64,000 bases of DNA from Monarcha castaneiventris obscurior (taxonomy: Eukaryota; Chordata; Aves; Passeriformes; Monarchidae). The position numbers and the translations under genes were made by a program. Of the stretch, positions 24,401 to 39,400 are shown in pieces (positions within the stretch are counted from its first letter, which is position 1; each line of letters opens with the position of its first letter). The notes under the pieces were generated by a model that worked only from the letters and a program-made list of their open reading frames with translations, was not told the DNA's origin and made no database searches. The stretch is taken from contig JAMPIT010000417.1 of assembly GCA_026261815.1 (NCBI GenBank), forward strand, positions 1,831,501 through 1,895,500. Direction: 5' to 3'.

Positions 24401-27400
24401 ATTAGGCAACTCAGTCACAACATTGACATGCAGCAGATCATTAATCTTTCTAAACAGAAGGGCAAGATAGTCTGATACAAAAAAATTAAAAAGGGTTTCC
24501 TTATATAAAGTCAAAGTTATGGGGGAGGCATGAGAAGAAGATCTAAACAAAATTGCTTCATCCCTATTATCATCTTGGTTTAGTCTGTGTGACAAAGAAA
24601 GTGCATTTCATTGCAGCTGCCACAATGTCATGTCTGTAGAGGCTGCTTAACAAATGCTCTAGCCATAACAGGTTTTCAGAGCTTTAATACCAGAGGGAAC
24701 CCATACAATTGCTCAGGCAAGACCATTGCAGAGACAAGGCAGAAGCTATATTAAAGTATATCTTAAAGATGCATTTGTGAAATGCTTTAAACTACTCTTT
24801 GATTCAAAATGACTGAGATACTATGTTAAAAGTTTGATTTCCAACTACAGTGTTTATTATTATGTATAATACTGAAGATCATGCAGCCAGACCTATGTGT
24901 ACATGTCCAGTACATCGTTCAATCTTTTTCTTGAGTAAAAAACCATAAGCCCATCATTAAGTACTGTTGTAAGGTTTGTTTTCCCATCCTTGTACAGTTT
25001 TGGCAGGTTTCCTGGAAATTCACTCAAGGATTCTTGTAATGTCCTTAAAATACAAGCTCAGTAATCAGATAATGTGTCCTACTGTTAATAACATGCAACT
25101 GTGCACAGCTTAATCAGGAGAACTACTCTGTCTTACCATTTTGGGGTATAAACACAGAGGGGGTAATGCACCTGTAAGTCTGGATCTGACCATCTCAGAG
25201 ACAAGATCATCTCTACTTTATATTATTTTCATTATAGAAAATAGTCTAAAAATGTATTGTAATAATTGGATACAAGCCCAAACCAGATCCCTTCTCCATT
25301 AGGTCCTCTCCAAATGCTCAGTATAAAATGAGAGTTTCTTGAAACAACCTAAGACATTTTTTAATAAGCTTTGGCACAAAATTATACTGTAATTAGTCAC
25401 AGAATTGTATACACACACAAAACAGATCCATTACTGATGTCACTCAGGACAAGCTGTACATAACTTCCAAGAATGGGTGGGTCTATATCTAACCTTTACA
25501 CAGTAGTAAGTGTTTACTTCCTTAGTAAAAAATAGTCTAAAAATGTATTGTAATAATTGGATACAAGCCCAAACCAGATCCCTTCTCCCTTATGTCCTCT
25601 CCCTCACTGGACTCTCTATTGGTCAGCCTTCTCTGCTTTCCTGAAACTTCAAGGTCACAACAGCAATAGAGATAAAAAGAACAATAGCGTTGAAGGAATG
25701 CATCTGCTGAATGCTGCCGTGCTTTTGGACATGAGGAAATCTGTTAGTGTGTGGCAAATCTGCTCCTGTCGTGAGTAAAACCAATCAAAGAGTCCATTCA
25801 AATTCAGTGAATTTTAGAAAAGAATTGTGTTTAAATTCCCAATGCACTGCTAGCAGTAGGGTTTTTTACTTACTGGACTGAGAGCTCACCAAGGGTACAA
25901 AAGAGTCACATCCAACATATTTTTCTGTCTGATCGTATTTGGACAAAATGGCAGGTGTCCTCTGCCATCATGCTGCAAGGCTGGGTCAAGCAACAGAGGC
26001 TCTTGAAATCCTCTGCTGATCTAACACACCTTTTCGTTGGGGAGGCAGGGGCCTGGTGTGGGGTGGAGTTATCTCTTTTGTTGGTGGGTGGTTGGTTGGT
26101 TGGGTTTTGTGGGGTTTAGGGTTTTTTGGGGTTTTTGGCTTGGTTATTTTAAATCAGAAGCAAGCAGACAGTGGAGGGAGTCAGGTATCTCTGGACAAGT
26201 GGCCTGTCACCTTTCTTCTACCTTGATGAGGTAGAACAGTCTTGCAAAGACCCATTTGTGATTGCTTTATAGATTAGCACTAATGCTACCCCAAGACATC
26301 AGACTTCCATCTTCAGATCCTACCCCAAACCCTTCTTGCTGCAAGTCTCATCTTGTGATGAGAGGAATTAGCCTCACTTCCTGCTGTATCAAAGGCCTCG
26401 TTCTTTATACTGAGCACAAGACTGCCAGCAGGAGTCTGAGATGCTTCCTCATCCCTGCAGGGACTGGTGCCCTCTCCTGGGATGCAGGAGACTGACTGCA
26501 CATCTCCTTCAAACTGTTTGAATGCTCTTCCAGCTATGCTATGGGAAGAAATGATGAATGCTGTCTGTGCCATTGTTCCTTCTGTGACTCCTGGGTCACC
26601 AGCATCTGACAGGGCCACCAAGCTGTTAATAACAAGTTGTAGAGAGATTGATTTTTTATTTTATTTTTTTAAGATTTCTATTGTGGTTGCCAAAAGAAAA
26701 ATATATTTACATACAGTAGCAGCTCCAATAGTTAAAATGGATCAGCCATCTTTTTGAAAGTGAGAAGCACTTCAAGAAAAAAGAATCATCATACATCTCT
26801 CCTATAATGGTAATTAATAGGTGGCTGGGCATTAGCAGTAGATGAGAAGCAGCAGTCCTGAGATATGTGGTACCACCAGGAAGACGAAGCACTAGTTCAC
26901 AGTCTGAGGAAATACCGGAGACATGCCCTTGATCTGTCTTCTAAGAAAAAAAAAGGAAAAAAACCCAATTTGCATATGGTACTGGGATAGCCATAGCTGA
27001 TGTTAGCCTGAAAAAAGAAATCTGGGGCTCGGAGAGAGACCACTGCACTTTATGGAGCAGTTCACATATGCACTTTGCTACAACCCAGTTGAGAACTAAT
27101 GGTAATGTTTGTGCTGCTGAAATACGAGCTTTTAAGAACAGTGATTTAGGAGTGAAGCAATTCAGGCTCCCTGCCTGCGTCAGAGCCTGGCACCACAGAT
27201 GACTAGATAGGTAACTCTCAGAGATTAAGCCTCAATCCCCCTTCTTTCCAAGGAGCCAAGGAGATCTCCGGCTGCATGACCATGCTATTCATGCAACTCA
27301 TCCCAAGCCAAAGCCCAGAGGTTCAAAAGGGACAGCAAAATCACTGCTTGGTGCAACGAACACAGGTGCACTGCTAGGAACCCTTCACTGCATGTGAATT

Positions 27401-30400
27401 GTCAGGTTTATTTTCTGTCTTACATGTAAAGTGTAGGGCTGGGTAATAGGTAGCCTGCCAGTCATAAAGAAGCATTCAAGGCACAAGAGTGATTTGAAAA
27501 CCCAGTCACAGAAGCAAGGATAGGGATTTCATTGGCATCATAATGATGCACATGTTTCTTCATTTACTGTCTGCAAAAGCACCACAAAGGTCAGACTTGT
27601 AGGCCATGCTATCAAGGAACCCAGAGCACAAAAGGACCCATGTGCCCCAATGCCACAAGCAAGACTGTTGGAAAGGGATTCCATATGGAGAGAATCTGCT
27701 GAACAGGTGAGAATATCATGTTTAATGGCCTGTAGAGATTGGCCAGTGTATCCTCTGGTTGGAAAATATAAAGCAGACCTAGAAGGTTATTTCTTCCCCA
27801 AAGATCCTGGGTGGGATCCATCTGGGAGAAAAAATCCATAGTGAATAGAGCACAAAGAGCATGCAGGCCACCCTAGTGCAACCCACATCCCATGGCTGCT
27901 CATACTGATCACTTCCTGTGTTCCACTGACTGTGTCAACGACTCTCCACTTCTAACAAGTGATAATAAGCCACCTGTATTTAGTTATCAAACTGAACTCT
28001 ACTCTTTAGGTCATAAGTTTCTTTCATGCTCTTTTGTAAAGTACCTTTTAAAAGCATAGAGAAAAAAAAAGCATTTACAAGACAGATGCATACATGCATC
28101 AGGCTCCAGAAAGCCCACACCTTTGGGTTGCCTCCCAAACAGAAACAAACCATGAAGACACAGAATGATGTCCTTATTTAAATAGGCTCAGTTTACAGGT
28201 GTTTCCTTCTTTTTCTTTCCCTGAACAACCTCATTACCATCACCAGTCATAGCTGTGCAAGCTAAACAAAAGCTTGTGACGACAATTTAAGTCTATCTTG
28301 AAAGAGTTTCTGATGAATGCTTAGAAACGGAATCCCATAAGGAGCCCACAAAATAGGATTAAGGCAGCTTTAAAGCTTTTAGAATTTGGCAATAGGAACA
28401 AAAATCATCAGGAGCAATTCTCTTCTTATCAAGAAATATGCATATGCCAGAAACACAGGTGTTCCAATGGGTAAAAGAGCATGCAGAGGGGTTTTAGTAA
28501 GTTTTCAGTATATTCCAAACCAGAAATGTATTTGGGGAGAGAGTTTTACCATCTCTTTCAAGTTCACTGTTCCTTCTAAATTCCACATAAAAATCCTCCA
28601 TGGAAGTCTTAAAATAGAGCTAAATCATCATAAAACATTTTAAGTTATGTAAAATCAGCCCCCAACATTTTTGTACAGTATGTTACAGCAAAACACCTTC
28701 TGCTCATGTTTTTTTTACAGAGCTACTTAATAATAATATCTAGAAGTACCTACACTTAGAATATCATGCTAATAATCACGCAGAGGGTTCAAAGTATATG
28801 GGAATGGAGGGAGTCAGCAAACCTTGTTTCTACTTTTTACTGGGGCAATAGAAGATCCTGGGTGATTTGTCTGAGACCACCTGGCAAATGCTGAAGGTGT
28901 TTCTTCTATCATCAACAATTTTTCTATTACCTATTAAGTCCCCACCTTCCCTCAAAAAAACATTGAAGCTGTAAGGCATCTCACTAGCACACGTTTGGTG
29001 TTTATTCCAGGCAGGAGTCAAAGATAATCCCAGATACCCTTCGGCAGGTATCTGCTCTTCAATATAAAAAGGCTGGGAAACTTCAAGGCCATCCCATGAG
29101 TAAGGCATCATACAGGGGCAGAGTAGGCTGTAGAGATTTGAATCCTTTTGCAAATTTTCTGCACTGTGCCAACATGGTCTGGTAATTATAAAAATTCAGT
29201 TGTTCTACTAAGCAACTTCAGCAAGACCTCAGATGTAGACTAAACTACTAAGCATACTAGGCAAGATGTCAGATGTTGAATCCAGTCCTTCTGAGGGTCC
29301 ATTTGAACACCAATCTTTCCCTCCATTTTAATTCATTAGCACCACAGAGTTGAGATTGTAAGCACAGTCAAGAAAGAGGTACATGTCCTTGCAATTTTAG
29401 TTTAAGTGAAAAAAACCCCAAAATTAAAAAAAAAACACCTGAAGTTGAAAATGCTATAAAACAAACTCTGTAGAAAGCATTTGCAAAGAAGGCACATGCT
29501 CTGAAGTTCTGGTGTGACTAGGAAGACAGCTTTTATTCTCTTGGTCTAACCTGGTCAAGGCCAAACAGCCATGTGTAATCTGTGACTCAAACAGTAGAGT
29601 TCACACCAACGTTGATTTGCTTCAAATCCTACAGACATGCTCAGTTCAAACCAGAAATATCCCAGAAATAACCTTTTCTCTAATTTCTATTTAAAGGACT
29701 GGACAAAGGTCAATTTTTCTAGGTCACAGCTTGTATGTAAATAAGTATTTAGATATGGTATTATTTCAGATTAGACCAATGGGAGAAGAGAACAATGGGG
29801 GGGAAGAGGCAGTTTTCTGCTTCACTGGTAACACCAGCTCCTTCAAAACGCAAGAACATCCACTGAAAATTCTCCAGTGTCACAACTCACACTCAGTCCT
29901 GTTCCAAGTTTTTTGGCAGCACAAAACTGGCATAAGCAAATTGGTTCCAATACAAACAACTTCTGTGCCTACACACTGAAAACAGCATGCCTCTATAAAA
30001 GTAAGCAAGTTACTTTCCATTCACTGTCCAGCTATCATGTAAAGAAAAAAAGAATAAAAATCACTGTCCTGGCTAGGGAAAAAAATACAGTGATGAACTG
30101 ATACTCACATTACTATGCTTAAGTTTCTTAAGCAGGCAAAAGGTAGATTCCACACCCCTTGGTTAACTATTTTGCTTCAGATCAGTCTTCCTCTTTAGAT
30201 AAGCACTATTAACTAAAAACAAGTCAATAAAATACCTTCTCCTAACTCAAATAAAAATAAATGTAACTTCTGTTCCTTCTGTCTCAGGTTTACACATCAG
30301 CATAAGGAAGTGTTTGGGAGCCCCAAGTGCTAAACGGGTGGCTCCACTGAGCAGTGCTTATGGGAAGCCTGCACTCCTACTCCCCGTGATGGAGAGCTTC

Positions 30401-33400
30401 TCCTGACACAAATCCCTCAAGGCACTACACTATGAAACACTGCGGGGGTGACATATTTTTGAAGAGCGATGCCAGGCATTCTGTATCCCTTCTAGATTAA
30501 TTGTTCAGCTTACTTTTAGTGTTTATAGTAAGTGCTCTCCCTTCCCCCTAGCCAGCTTTTACGGATTTTTCTTCCCCTCCCATTCAGTAATAAGCTTTCT
30601 TTTCCTAAAGATGTCTGAATAGATGGCAATAATGAAATTTTCCAGACTACTGTGAAACATTCTGTGAAAAGTCAGCCTGCTACATATTTTCAATTACTAA
30701 ATCCTTTTCCATGAATGAGAATTTGATAAAGAGCCAGCCACATACCTGCTATGACTAATCACTTCTCATAGTTACAGCATATGCTACTGATCTCTCACCA
30801 TTTGTGATTTAGAGTGTGCTTTCCTTCGTATCACTGCATTGTCTAACTTCTCATCACAAACTATTCCACATTGATAAAGGTGCAGCAGGTCACCTTCTCC
30901 CTCCACCTGGTTCTTTCTGTTTCACAGTCAATTCTTAATTTCATTGCTATTCAGATAGTCTAGGCATTTTCTGAAATCCCAGCTCCTGGAACTGAACAAT
31001 CATAGAATAGAATTCCAGGAAATACCATGAAGTTTCTTGCCCTCAGTTACAGAGAAATAATTCTCACATCTAACTTAATAGTCAACAACCAACCAAGTTG
31101 GTTGCCCCAAACCAAAGACAACTTTAAGGAAATTTTAAATATGTAATTTACAGACCTACAAAAATCAACCCCACAGCTTAATGCTGATTTTAGTCTAATT
31201 CATTACTTTTTATTGCTTTAAGCTAGCAACATTACATAAAACCTATTTTGTAACAGGAACATTAAGGCTTTACAGTAGCAGGGAATTTTGAAAGTACTAC
31301 CACTGAGAGACAAAACACTCTAAATCCATACAGAGTGGCCATCTCAGGCAAAAGACTCAAGACTAGGGGAGTTTGTTTGTTTAATCCATGGCAAAACTTC
31401 CGTTTATAAACGAGAACAATAGCTCCATCAGGCATAGGATCTTTTCATTTGCGTTAATGCTGCACCAGCACATCCTGAGCATATAAACAATCACATCTTG
31501 TCCTGTACGTGAACTGAGTTGCTTACTTAAAGGAGCCTGTTTGGTTCTTCCTTTCCCCCCTGCCCTGCATCTCTCTATGCTGGCCTGATAAAGTCAAATC
31601 TCAAAAATACATGTCTATTACATCAGCAGTTCTGCCTATACCCAGGAGTTTTAGTTCATTTTTTATATAAAGGTTTAATCAAAAGATAGGGTCTGCTTTA
31701 CTACATTACACGACTAAGCAGCTTATTTACCTCTCCACCGTAACTAGTACATCTCTTGACAATGCAACTTTATTTTATCAAACTTTCATTACTTATATAC
31801 ACAAGTACACTTTCACTATTTTCCACATTACACATATAAGTGTGTGTTTTTGCTCCACACCTGATATCCAAGGCTTGTATTTGTAGCCAAACCACAAATA
31901 ATCCCAAAGGCAGAGAACTGCACGAACACCGAGCCACCAAAAATCAAAAACTTTGGCCATACTTCATGATCAACACAAACTGAAAGAAAAAAATCCCCAA
32001 AAAACCAAAAAGAGAAGAAAGAAGTCCAGAAAAGAAAGGAGAGATGAGAAGTTTTATGTAAAAGACTAGTTTTATTTTAAAAACCCTTATTTCATTGGGC
32101 AAAATAAAGACAATTAAAATTTGACGCATATTATGCAGGTCATTTGTTAGTCAAAACCACTGCTGCAATAATGGTATTTTAAGCCACTATACCCAACTGA
32201 TTAACACTGTCTTGACTTAACTCTGGAGAAAACATCCTAACTGGAGTGCATTAAGAACCAGAATTCTCCGCAGAGTCAATGGATTTAACTTCCTGTGGAT
32301 CGCAACTACACAACTTTAAAGTATTTTCTTATTTAAATTTATTTTTAAAGTAGCAAAAATGTGTTTCTTTCTTTTCACTGAAGGGGCAATATAAAGCATT
32401 TGGCAACAGAACCACAGTAGTACTCTTTCCATATCTTCCTCTTGGAAAAAAATGAAATGTTGTCCCCCAAGTTAATATAAATAACATTGTTTTGAAAAGC
32501 AGAAACATTTTCTGCTGCTGTGACTATGCCATTAAAGTGGGTCACAAGTGATGCTTTACATTTATGAATAGATCCACAGCTCTCCTTATTGTGGAGGAAG
32601 TCTTCAAATATTATTTGTATATTTGCTATCTTGTTATTTATATAAATATAATGTATAAAGATATGCTTTTAAAAATATTTTGTAAAATATACATAAAGTT
32701 ATTGTTATTATAAGTGAGTCCACATAAAATCTCATATCCATGCAGTGTTTCAGCTGCTGTGTACCTTCTGGAGAACCTGCTCTTGGCACAGTATTTTAAG
32801 GTTACACCCTAACAATCAACTCAAATAGTTACAATCCAATCTGAATTCACAAAAAAGATAACTTTTCCAGTAAAAAGACCCAAAGAGAACACTTTATGAA
32901 GATGAGTGTGCCTCTGCAAGCATATGTCCCTGAATCCCCCTCTGTAAAGTGTCTCCATGTGCACATTATAACAATCCATCAAAGTATTACTTCAGCCAAT
33001 GCTTTGTGCACCCTCTAGAAACACATTCTGTGTCTGCACATGATGTTGGAGTTTCTCATATAATCTTTTTAAATGTTTATGAGCTGGTACTAGCATGAAT
33101 CACTCCTATAAGAGGTTGGAGGTTCATCTTTTAAAAAAGTGTAAGAAACTTTCTGTCAGTCTATTCTCTCTGAACAAAGTTCAGCTAAGACTGTTGTATC
33201 AATTTTACAGAATTAAAATAACCCCCTATTTGTAAATAGTCATGAGTCATCTTTAAACTCCATTTTTCCTTTCCAATTTTTGTATACACCATACACTTCA
33301 AATACTAATACACATCACACAAATATCTCAACCCATAAAAGAAACTCTGTTGTAGAGAAGTTCCATGAGTAAATTAACATCTATTAATCAAAACTCCAAA

Positions 33401-36400
33401 ACACAAAAGGCTTTCTAACTGAAAAGAAAACCAACGACATTCACCATTCACCCAATTAGTGAGAAATAAAACCCTGTAGCAAAATTTTTATCTAGTTTTA
33501 AAAATATTCCTATTCTGAGAACACACTTCCCCAATTAGTGAGTTTTATTAAACTGAATTACTTAGAGAAAGCAATTCAGATGATTTTGGAAAATAAACTA
33601 GGTAAAATTATTATTCTTATGTCACCATATTACTCGTTACAAAAGTGCTAAATTTTTTAAAGTTTTACGGATAAAGAAAGAAACTATTTTTGAACAAATG
33701 CCTTTAATGAGGATTCACTAAATTTTTACAGTATGGCAAAAACCTCTGATGCCATTTTTAAGATGCCTGTGTAGCAACCATTATGCTTGGCCATGGTAGG
33801 ACTAGCAAGTGAAAGCAGACTTTCCCCTAAGAGATGTTTGCAAACTGAAATTACATTTATTTCTGTTTTGCCAGAACTAAATGTCAAGGGTAGAATAAAC
33901 TCCTGCAGAAGGAAGTCCTGCTGATTCTAAAAGCTCATTACAAAGCTCACTGCCCTCTGCTCTTAACTATAGGGCACATTTAGTGAACATCTCCTCATGT
34001 AGTGGAAATACACAGGAAAATGTGTATTATGCACAAAATTTTAGTCATAAATTCAGTGCTTATAAACTAAATAAATAAACCAATCCAAAACCAAACAAAA
34101 CCCCTGCTCCTTTCTCTCTGCCATCCAACACAAAAACCATTCTCAAATGCAGGACTGCAAGATGAGAAGCACAGGCAAGAAACAGTAGCGACTTTGTTTA
34201 GCAGGCTAATGGAAAGTGCTCAGAAACTGGACAGTTGCACAGTGCATTAAATTGCTTAGAACATAACAGATCCAGTAGGAAAAAATTTCAATTTCATATT
34301 TCTTTATCTGTTAAAACCATGTTGCTAATATAAAAGTAACTTAATGCAGGAAAATGAAACCTGCTTATCTTACCTGCTATCTGTTGCAATTGAGAGGACA
34401 TCTAAAATATTATAGACCAACTTTATGTAATTTCTTTGCTTCATTAATATGTTTATGCAAAATTGAATTCAATTTGCCATAGGTCTGGTCAAGACCTATC
34501 ACAGGAGACAGCAGGGCTGAAAAGGCAACACCAACAATGTACTCACAACAGTAAGACTCACATAAGAAAGCGGCAAGCAAAGATGGCTTTGCAGCCTGTA
34601 TTGCTTCTACTGCATTTTCTTGCCTTTGGATAAGTGTTTTAGACTCATATCCTTCATATTCAGGGCCCTTAGGTTTTTTGATTTTGTTCAAACTCTGCCT
34701 AGGAGGACAGAGGGGATTAAAACCTTCATAATGCTTTTAGAGTCACAATGTAATTTGGATCTCAGTAGGTGTTTCATCCTAGAGTTCCAAAGGATGTGAT
34801 GGTGTCACAGGGATGATTTATTTGATTGAATAGGGCAGTACTAAAAATGTTTCATGGGGATAATTTCTCTCAGGAAATTATAAAATTATTCTTTAAATAA
34901 CGTTTGTTGAAACATGATTGAAGTTCAGAGTGGTTTACTTGACCAAGATGTTTATAATATGGTCAGATGACACAATTTAGACTCTAAAGACAAAACTTGT
35001 CAGTTCATCTCATTAAGAACCACTGACATTTTTTGGAAGAGGAAACTTTCATATTGTCATTAGAATATTGTAGTACAGTTACGTTTACATAAATAAAAAC
35101 AAGTACCTCTTGCTACAGAAATAGTATCTACATCAACAGTTATGTGCTTTTCATACTCTTAGTTTGTACATATTTCTCATATTTTTCCTCTTTTTGCTTT
35201 TGCTCCACTAACATTAGCAACTGCATCTTTTTATTTTAAATCAGTTTGATCATGTTTTTTTATCTGGGATATATTTTACCTGCTAGGGAAATTGCCAAGA
35301 TTTACAGAAATTGCCAATCTGTGCACTAATAGAGCTTAATTTCATGTATCTCCTATAAGGATCTTAAGACTATCCCAGAGTAGTTTTTCTTTTTAAATAA
35401 TAGTGATACTTTATATGATATCACACAATGAATGTTTATTCTGGACACTGTGAACTCTAAAGCAGATTATTTTATGGAATCCATACATTTCAATTTTAAC
35501 AGATACTTGACACAACAACTGATAACACTGCTTAATTAATAAAATACAATCTTAAAATAGAATGGAATTTGCTGCATCCTCAGTAACATCCATTATTAAA
35601 TCCATAATGATGGGTAAGTCAACTGCTATAAATTCATAAGATAAATCCCAACATCTTCAAGTTACATATTAATATACTCCTCTGTTTTACTCAATAATCT
35701 CTTTCAGCACTGCTGGCAAGCTTCATGTGCTATAAAGAAACACAAAGCTACTTATATGGTCCAAGCAGAGATGGTAACAGAAGTTACTCATATCATATCT
35801 AACAACAACTTCATTAAGCACCCAGGTACTTCAGATTCTCATACAGCTGTAAACCCTAACAGCTAGACCAGGGCAGCATTTCTAGAACAGGAGCTCAGGC
35901 TATTGCTTTTCTGCTTGGTTGAGTTGTCACACACTCACCATCCACGACTTACATGTCCCACAAACTGAGTCACAGAGCTCACCCATCAACTTCTGTGCCA
36001 AGAGTATGAAAACAATAGAAGACGTTTCAAAGCAATTTTAGGAGTAATTTTCAGCTTGTTGAAAGCCACTGCCTCTCTTACCTAACCACAGGGAATTGGG
36101 AGAGCCTTTATCAAGCCACTGCAATGGTCCAACTGTTGCTCTGGTCTCCTTGTAAATTTTTCCTATGAAGGAACAGGCTGCCCAACCTAAGTAAGTTTGT
36201 TCCCCATGTCCTTTGGCCATTACAGCACAACAGAACTATTTAAAGCAGGATACAGAAGTTCCCCATATAATTTTATTACACCATAGTACAACAATATTAC
36301 AATAATTACAACAATAAACCTGATGGTCTTTTTAAAGCAGCTTGTAATCTTAATTCAGAGTGTTTTAAAAAAATTATCAAAGAAAATGGCATGTGTTGAT

Positions 36401-39400
36401 CTTACATTCAAGCTAAACATGCATGGTTTCTCAGAAGCAGACATAAATGCTAGTTGCCAATTTACTCTTAATGCCAGTTCCTACATATTAAACTCATATT
36501 AGATTTTTCTATTTTTAGAGTTGTGGTGATGTTAGAGGCCTATTCACCAATATGATTTGATTAGAATGAAACTGAAATCAATATTCTGCTCCTAGTCTGC
36601 CTGCCTGCCTCCCTCCCTCTCCTTTGAACTTACTAAATTGATTCTTTTTTCCCCTCTCTTAAGTTCCTATTCAGGCAGTAGAGAGGATATGCTTTATCAC
36701 ATGGTTTGGTGTAAAAGACTTATAAACATATTACCATATTCCGTCACGGCAACAGCACAGATAAAAAGGAACAAAGGAGTTCAATGGGAAAGGAAGCAGA
36801 TAAGAGTCAAGCTGTCCTTGGAGTCCAACCATGGTTACTGGCTCTGCACTGAGCCAGAGCTCTGCACCTGAGCAGGGAGCTGTGCTGGGCTACAGGCTCC
36901 AGAACCCTGTTGTAAACAGACTAACGTTCAACACAAGAGATCTCATTCCACGACAGTGGAAAAGCAAAGCAAAACCCAAACCACAGTGCTCATTTTGATC
37001 AAGGCATTAGAAAACTGTCTAAATATTTTTTCCCTTTATCTCTCTTGGTCATATGCTTAGAATGATTTTAACCTAAATAAAGCACCATTAATAAATCCAA
37101 TTTTTAGAGGTCTCAACAGACAGATGAAGATCTATATGCGTCACTAAACTCTCAAAAACATGCCTTTTGTGAGATTACACCAAATGATGTTAGTCCAATT
37201 ACACACAGTGAGTTAACATTCTATACTGTGTTACATGTTGAAAAATCATTTTCCAGACTCTCTTTCTAAAGAAAGAGACTGACAAATACTCTCACTTTCT
37301 GTAGTCAGTTACTTGACAGGTTTGAGAAACACACAAATCGCTCCAAGAAATTAAAACACAAACTGCAAAGAAAGCTACTTCAGCTTATGCCTGCTAGCTC
37401 TTGGTATATATGTCACAATCAAAGCAATCTGCCTGCAGGTAAGCAAGTAGAAGAAACACATAAATTGGGCACAAGTTTATCTTAAAAATTAGCTCCTGTA
37501 GACTTAACACGATTTATAATAAAACAAAAGTTTGAGGGGAGAAAAGAAAAGCAGGTGGTAAGCTAAAACCAAAATTACCTAACTTTCCAGCAACTCAAAA
37601 TGGGCTGAATGTCTTATTCTATTTCAGCTAGAGAAGAAGTCTTTAGCTGTGCATACATTTATTAAATGCTTTGGGAAACTTCAATGAATTGCAGAGATTT
37701 GCACTGGATAAAAACCTTCCATGAGAATATGACTGTAAGGAACTCTGACCTCCCACAATGGAAAGAGCAAATCACATCTTTTACCAATGTGCTCTCCAAA
37801 TTCAGACTTTAAGCCTGTCCCTACATATGCTTCTGGTACTAACCAGGAAACACTGCAACATTTTAACTTTATGGAACAACGTGACATACTTCATTATTCA
37901 TCCAATTTGGTCTGTAGGCTTTTTACGTGCTTTGTATTATCTTTCTTGTTCATTTACTGCTTTAACAAGAGTGTTATAAAAATAAAGGTCAGTACAGAAA
38001 TAAATGCACCAGGTGTTATGTTCCTCTGCATAATTTAACAATATTTAGACAACAGTCATATAGTCTGAAAGCTAGATGATATAAGGTATTGAAAAAGCCT
38101 GTAAGGGCTGTTTGCCAGCTGAAAGCCAAAGATTCATCAAAATAAAACCAGATATATGCTCATTTTCAGATATGTAGCCACAGGTACTGGGACCACTATA
38201 GTGTAGTATATCCATGTAACAACTTGCAAGCACATTGAAAAGTCAAAAATACTACTAAACATAATTAAAAATAGACTGAAAATAGACTAGTAAAACCAGT
38301 GATTTGTCATTTATTTAGCTTTTCAATGAAGAGCTGGTTTACTCCCTTTAGTGTGACAAAAGTGATGTTTAGTTTCTGGTACTAACTTCACAATACAGGT
38401 CTTAAAAGATTCATGCACAATGCTGTGAATGCTTTCTTGTTTAGAGTGCAAAGCTGGGGTTGGGGGTTAGCAGCATGTAAATAACTAAAGACAGGGATGA
38501 TGTGGTATAATAAAAATTTTATACCATTTTAACACTGCTTTTTCAAGTTCTCTAGATGGCTTCTGGGTCACATAAGGTAACACATAAGAGAAGTTCTTAC
38601 TATGTTTAAAATATCACAATATTGTGATATTTGATTATCTAATGTATGAAACTTGTGTCAGAACTGATCACAGGTTTCCTAAAGTTTTACTGTTACCTGT
38701 AGGGAAAGGAAAGGAATTATCCTGGAAGTACTTACTGGAAAGAGCATCGTTTCAGAAGGTATACAGTTTCACTGCACGTAGCAACAACCAGGGAAATTGT
38801 GTTACTGCCTTGAGTGCTGAGACCCAACTACCAGCAGTTAACCTCACTGTCAGACAAAATCTCTCAGTGTAACTCAAAGACAATGTAAGGGATTCAGTAG
38901 ATTCACTAACAGACTGGTCTTCTAAGAGACTGCTACCTACGAATGTACATAAAATCATTCCTACAGACTTGGCAGCCTGCCAGTATCCCTTACAGTGAGC
39001 AAGTCTAGCAAGGTCAAAACATTTTTAGAGTAATATTTTCAGAGTTGGGGCATTTTGAGTCTATGATCAGCTTTTGAAGAGTTCCCATTGCTCTTAGTGG
39101 AGTTTAAAAGTTTTAACTGGTAGTTCTAGATACCTGTCTCTGGCTAAACCTGCCACAATGATTTGAGCTGCACTTCTGATCTGCAAAAAGGCAAATCCTA
39201 AAAAACTCTATCAGTTGCAAGAGAAGCTCCAGTGACAAACTGTATCTCAAAGCCTGCATTGAAACAGTCGTGCCAGATGTATTCAATGAGCTGTTCCATA
39301 GGAATTTGACTCTCTCCCCACCCCCAAAGCACGTAGACACTCTGACAGGCAATACGAGCTAGAGATCAAAAGAACAAAACCTAATCATCACATTGTTACT

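Noticed and set aside
30997..31020. AATCATAGAATAG, resembling the reverse complement of a CR1 3' terminal repeat
   Set aside because: The sequence that follows does not continue into CR1, so a short chance match is more likely.
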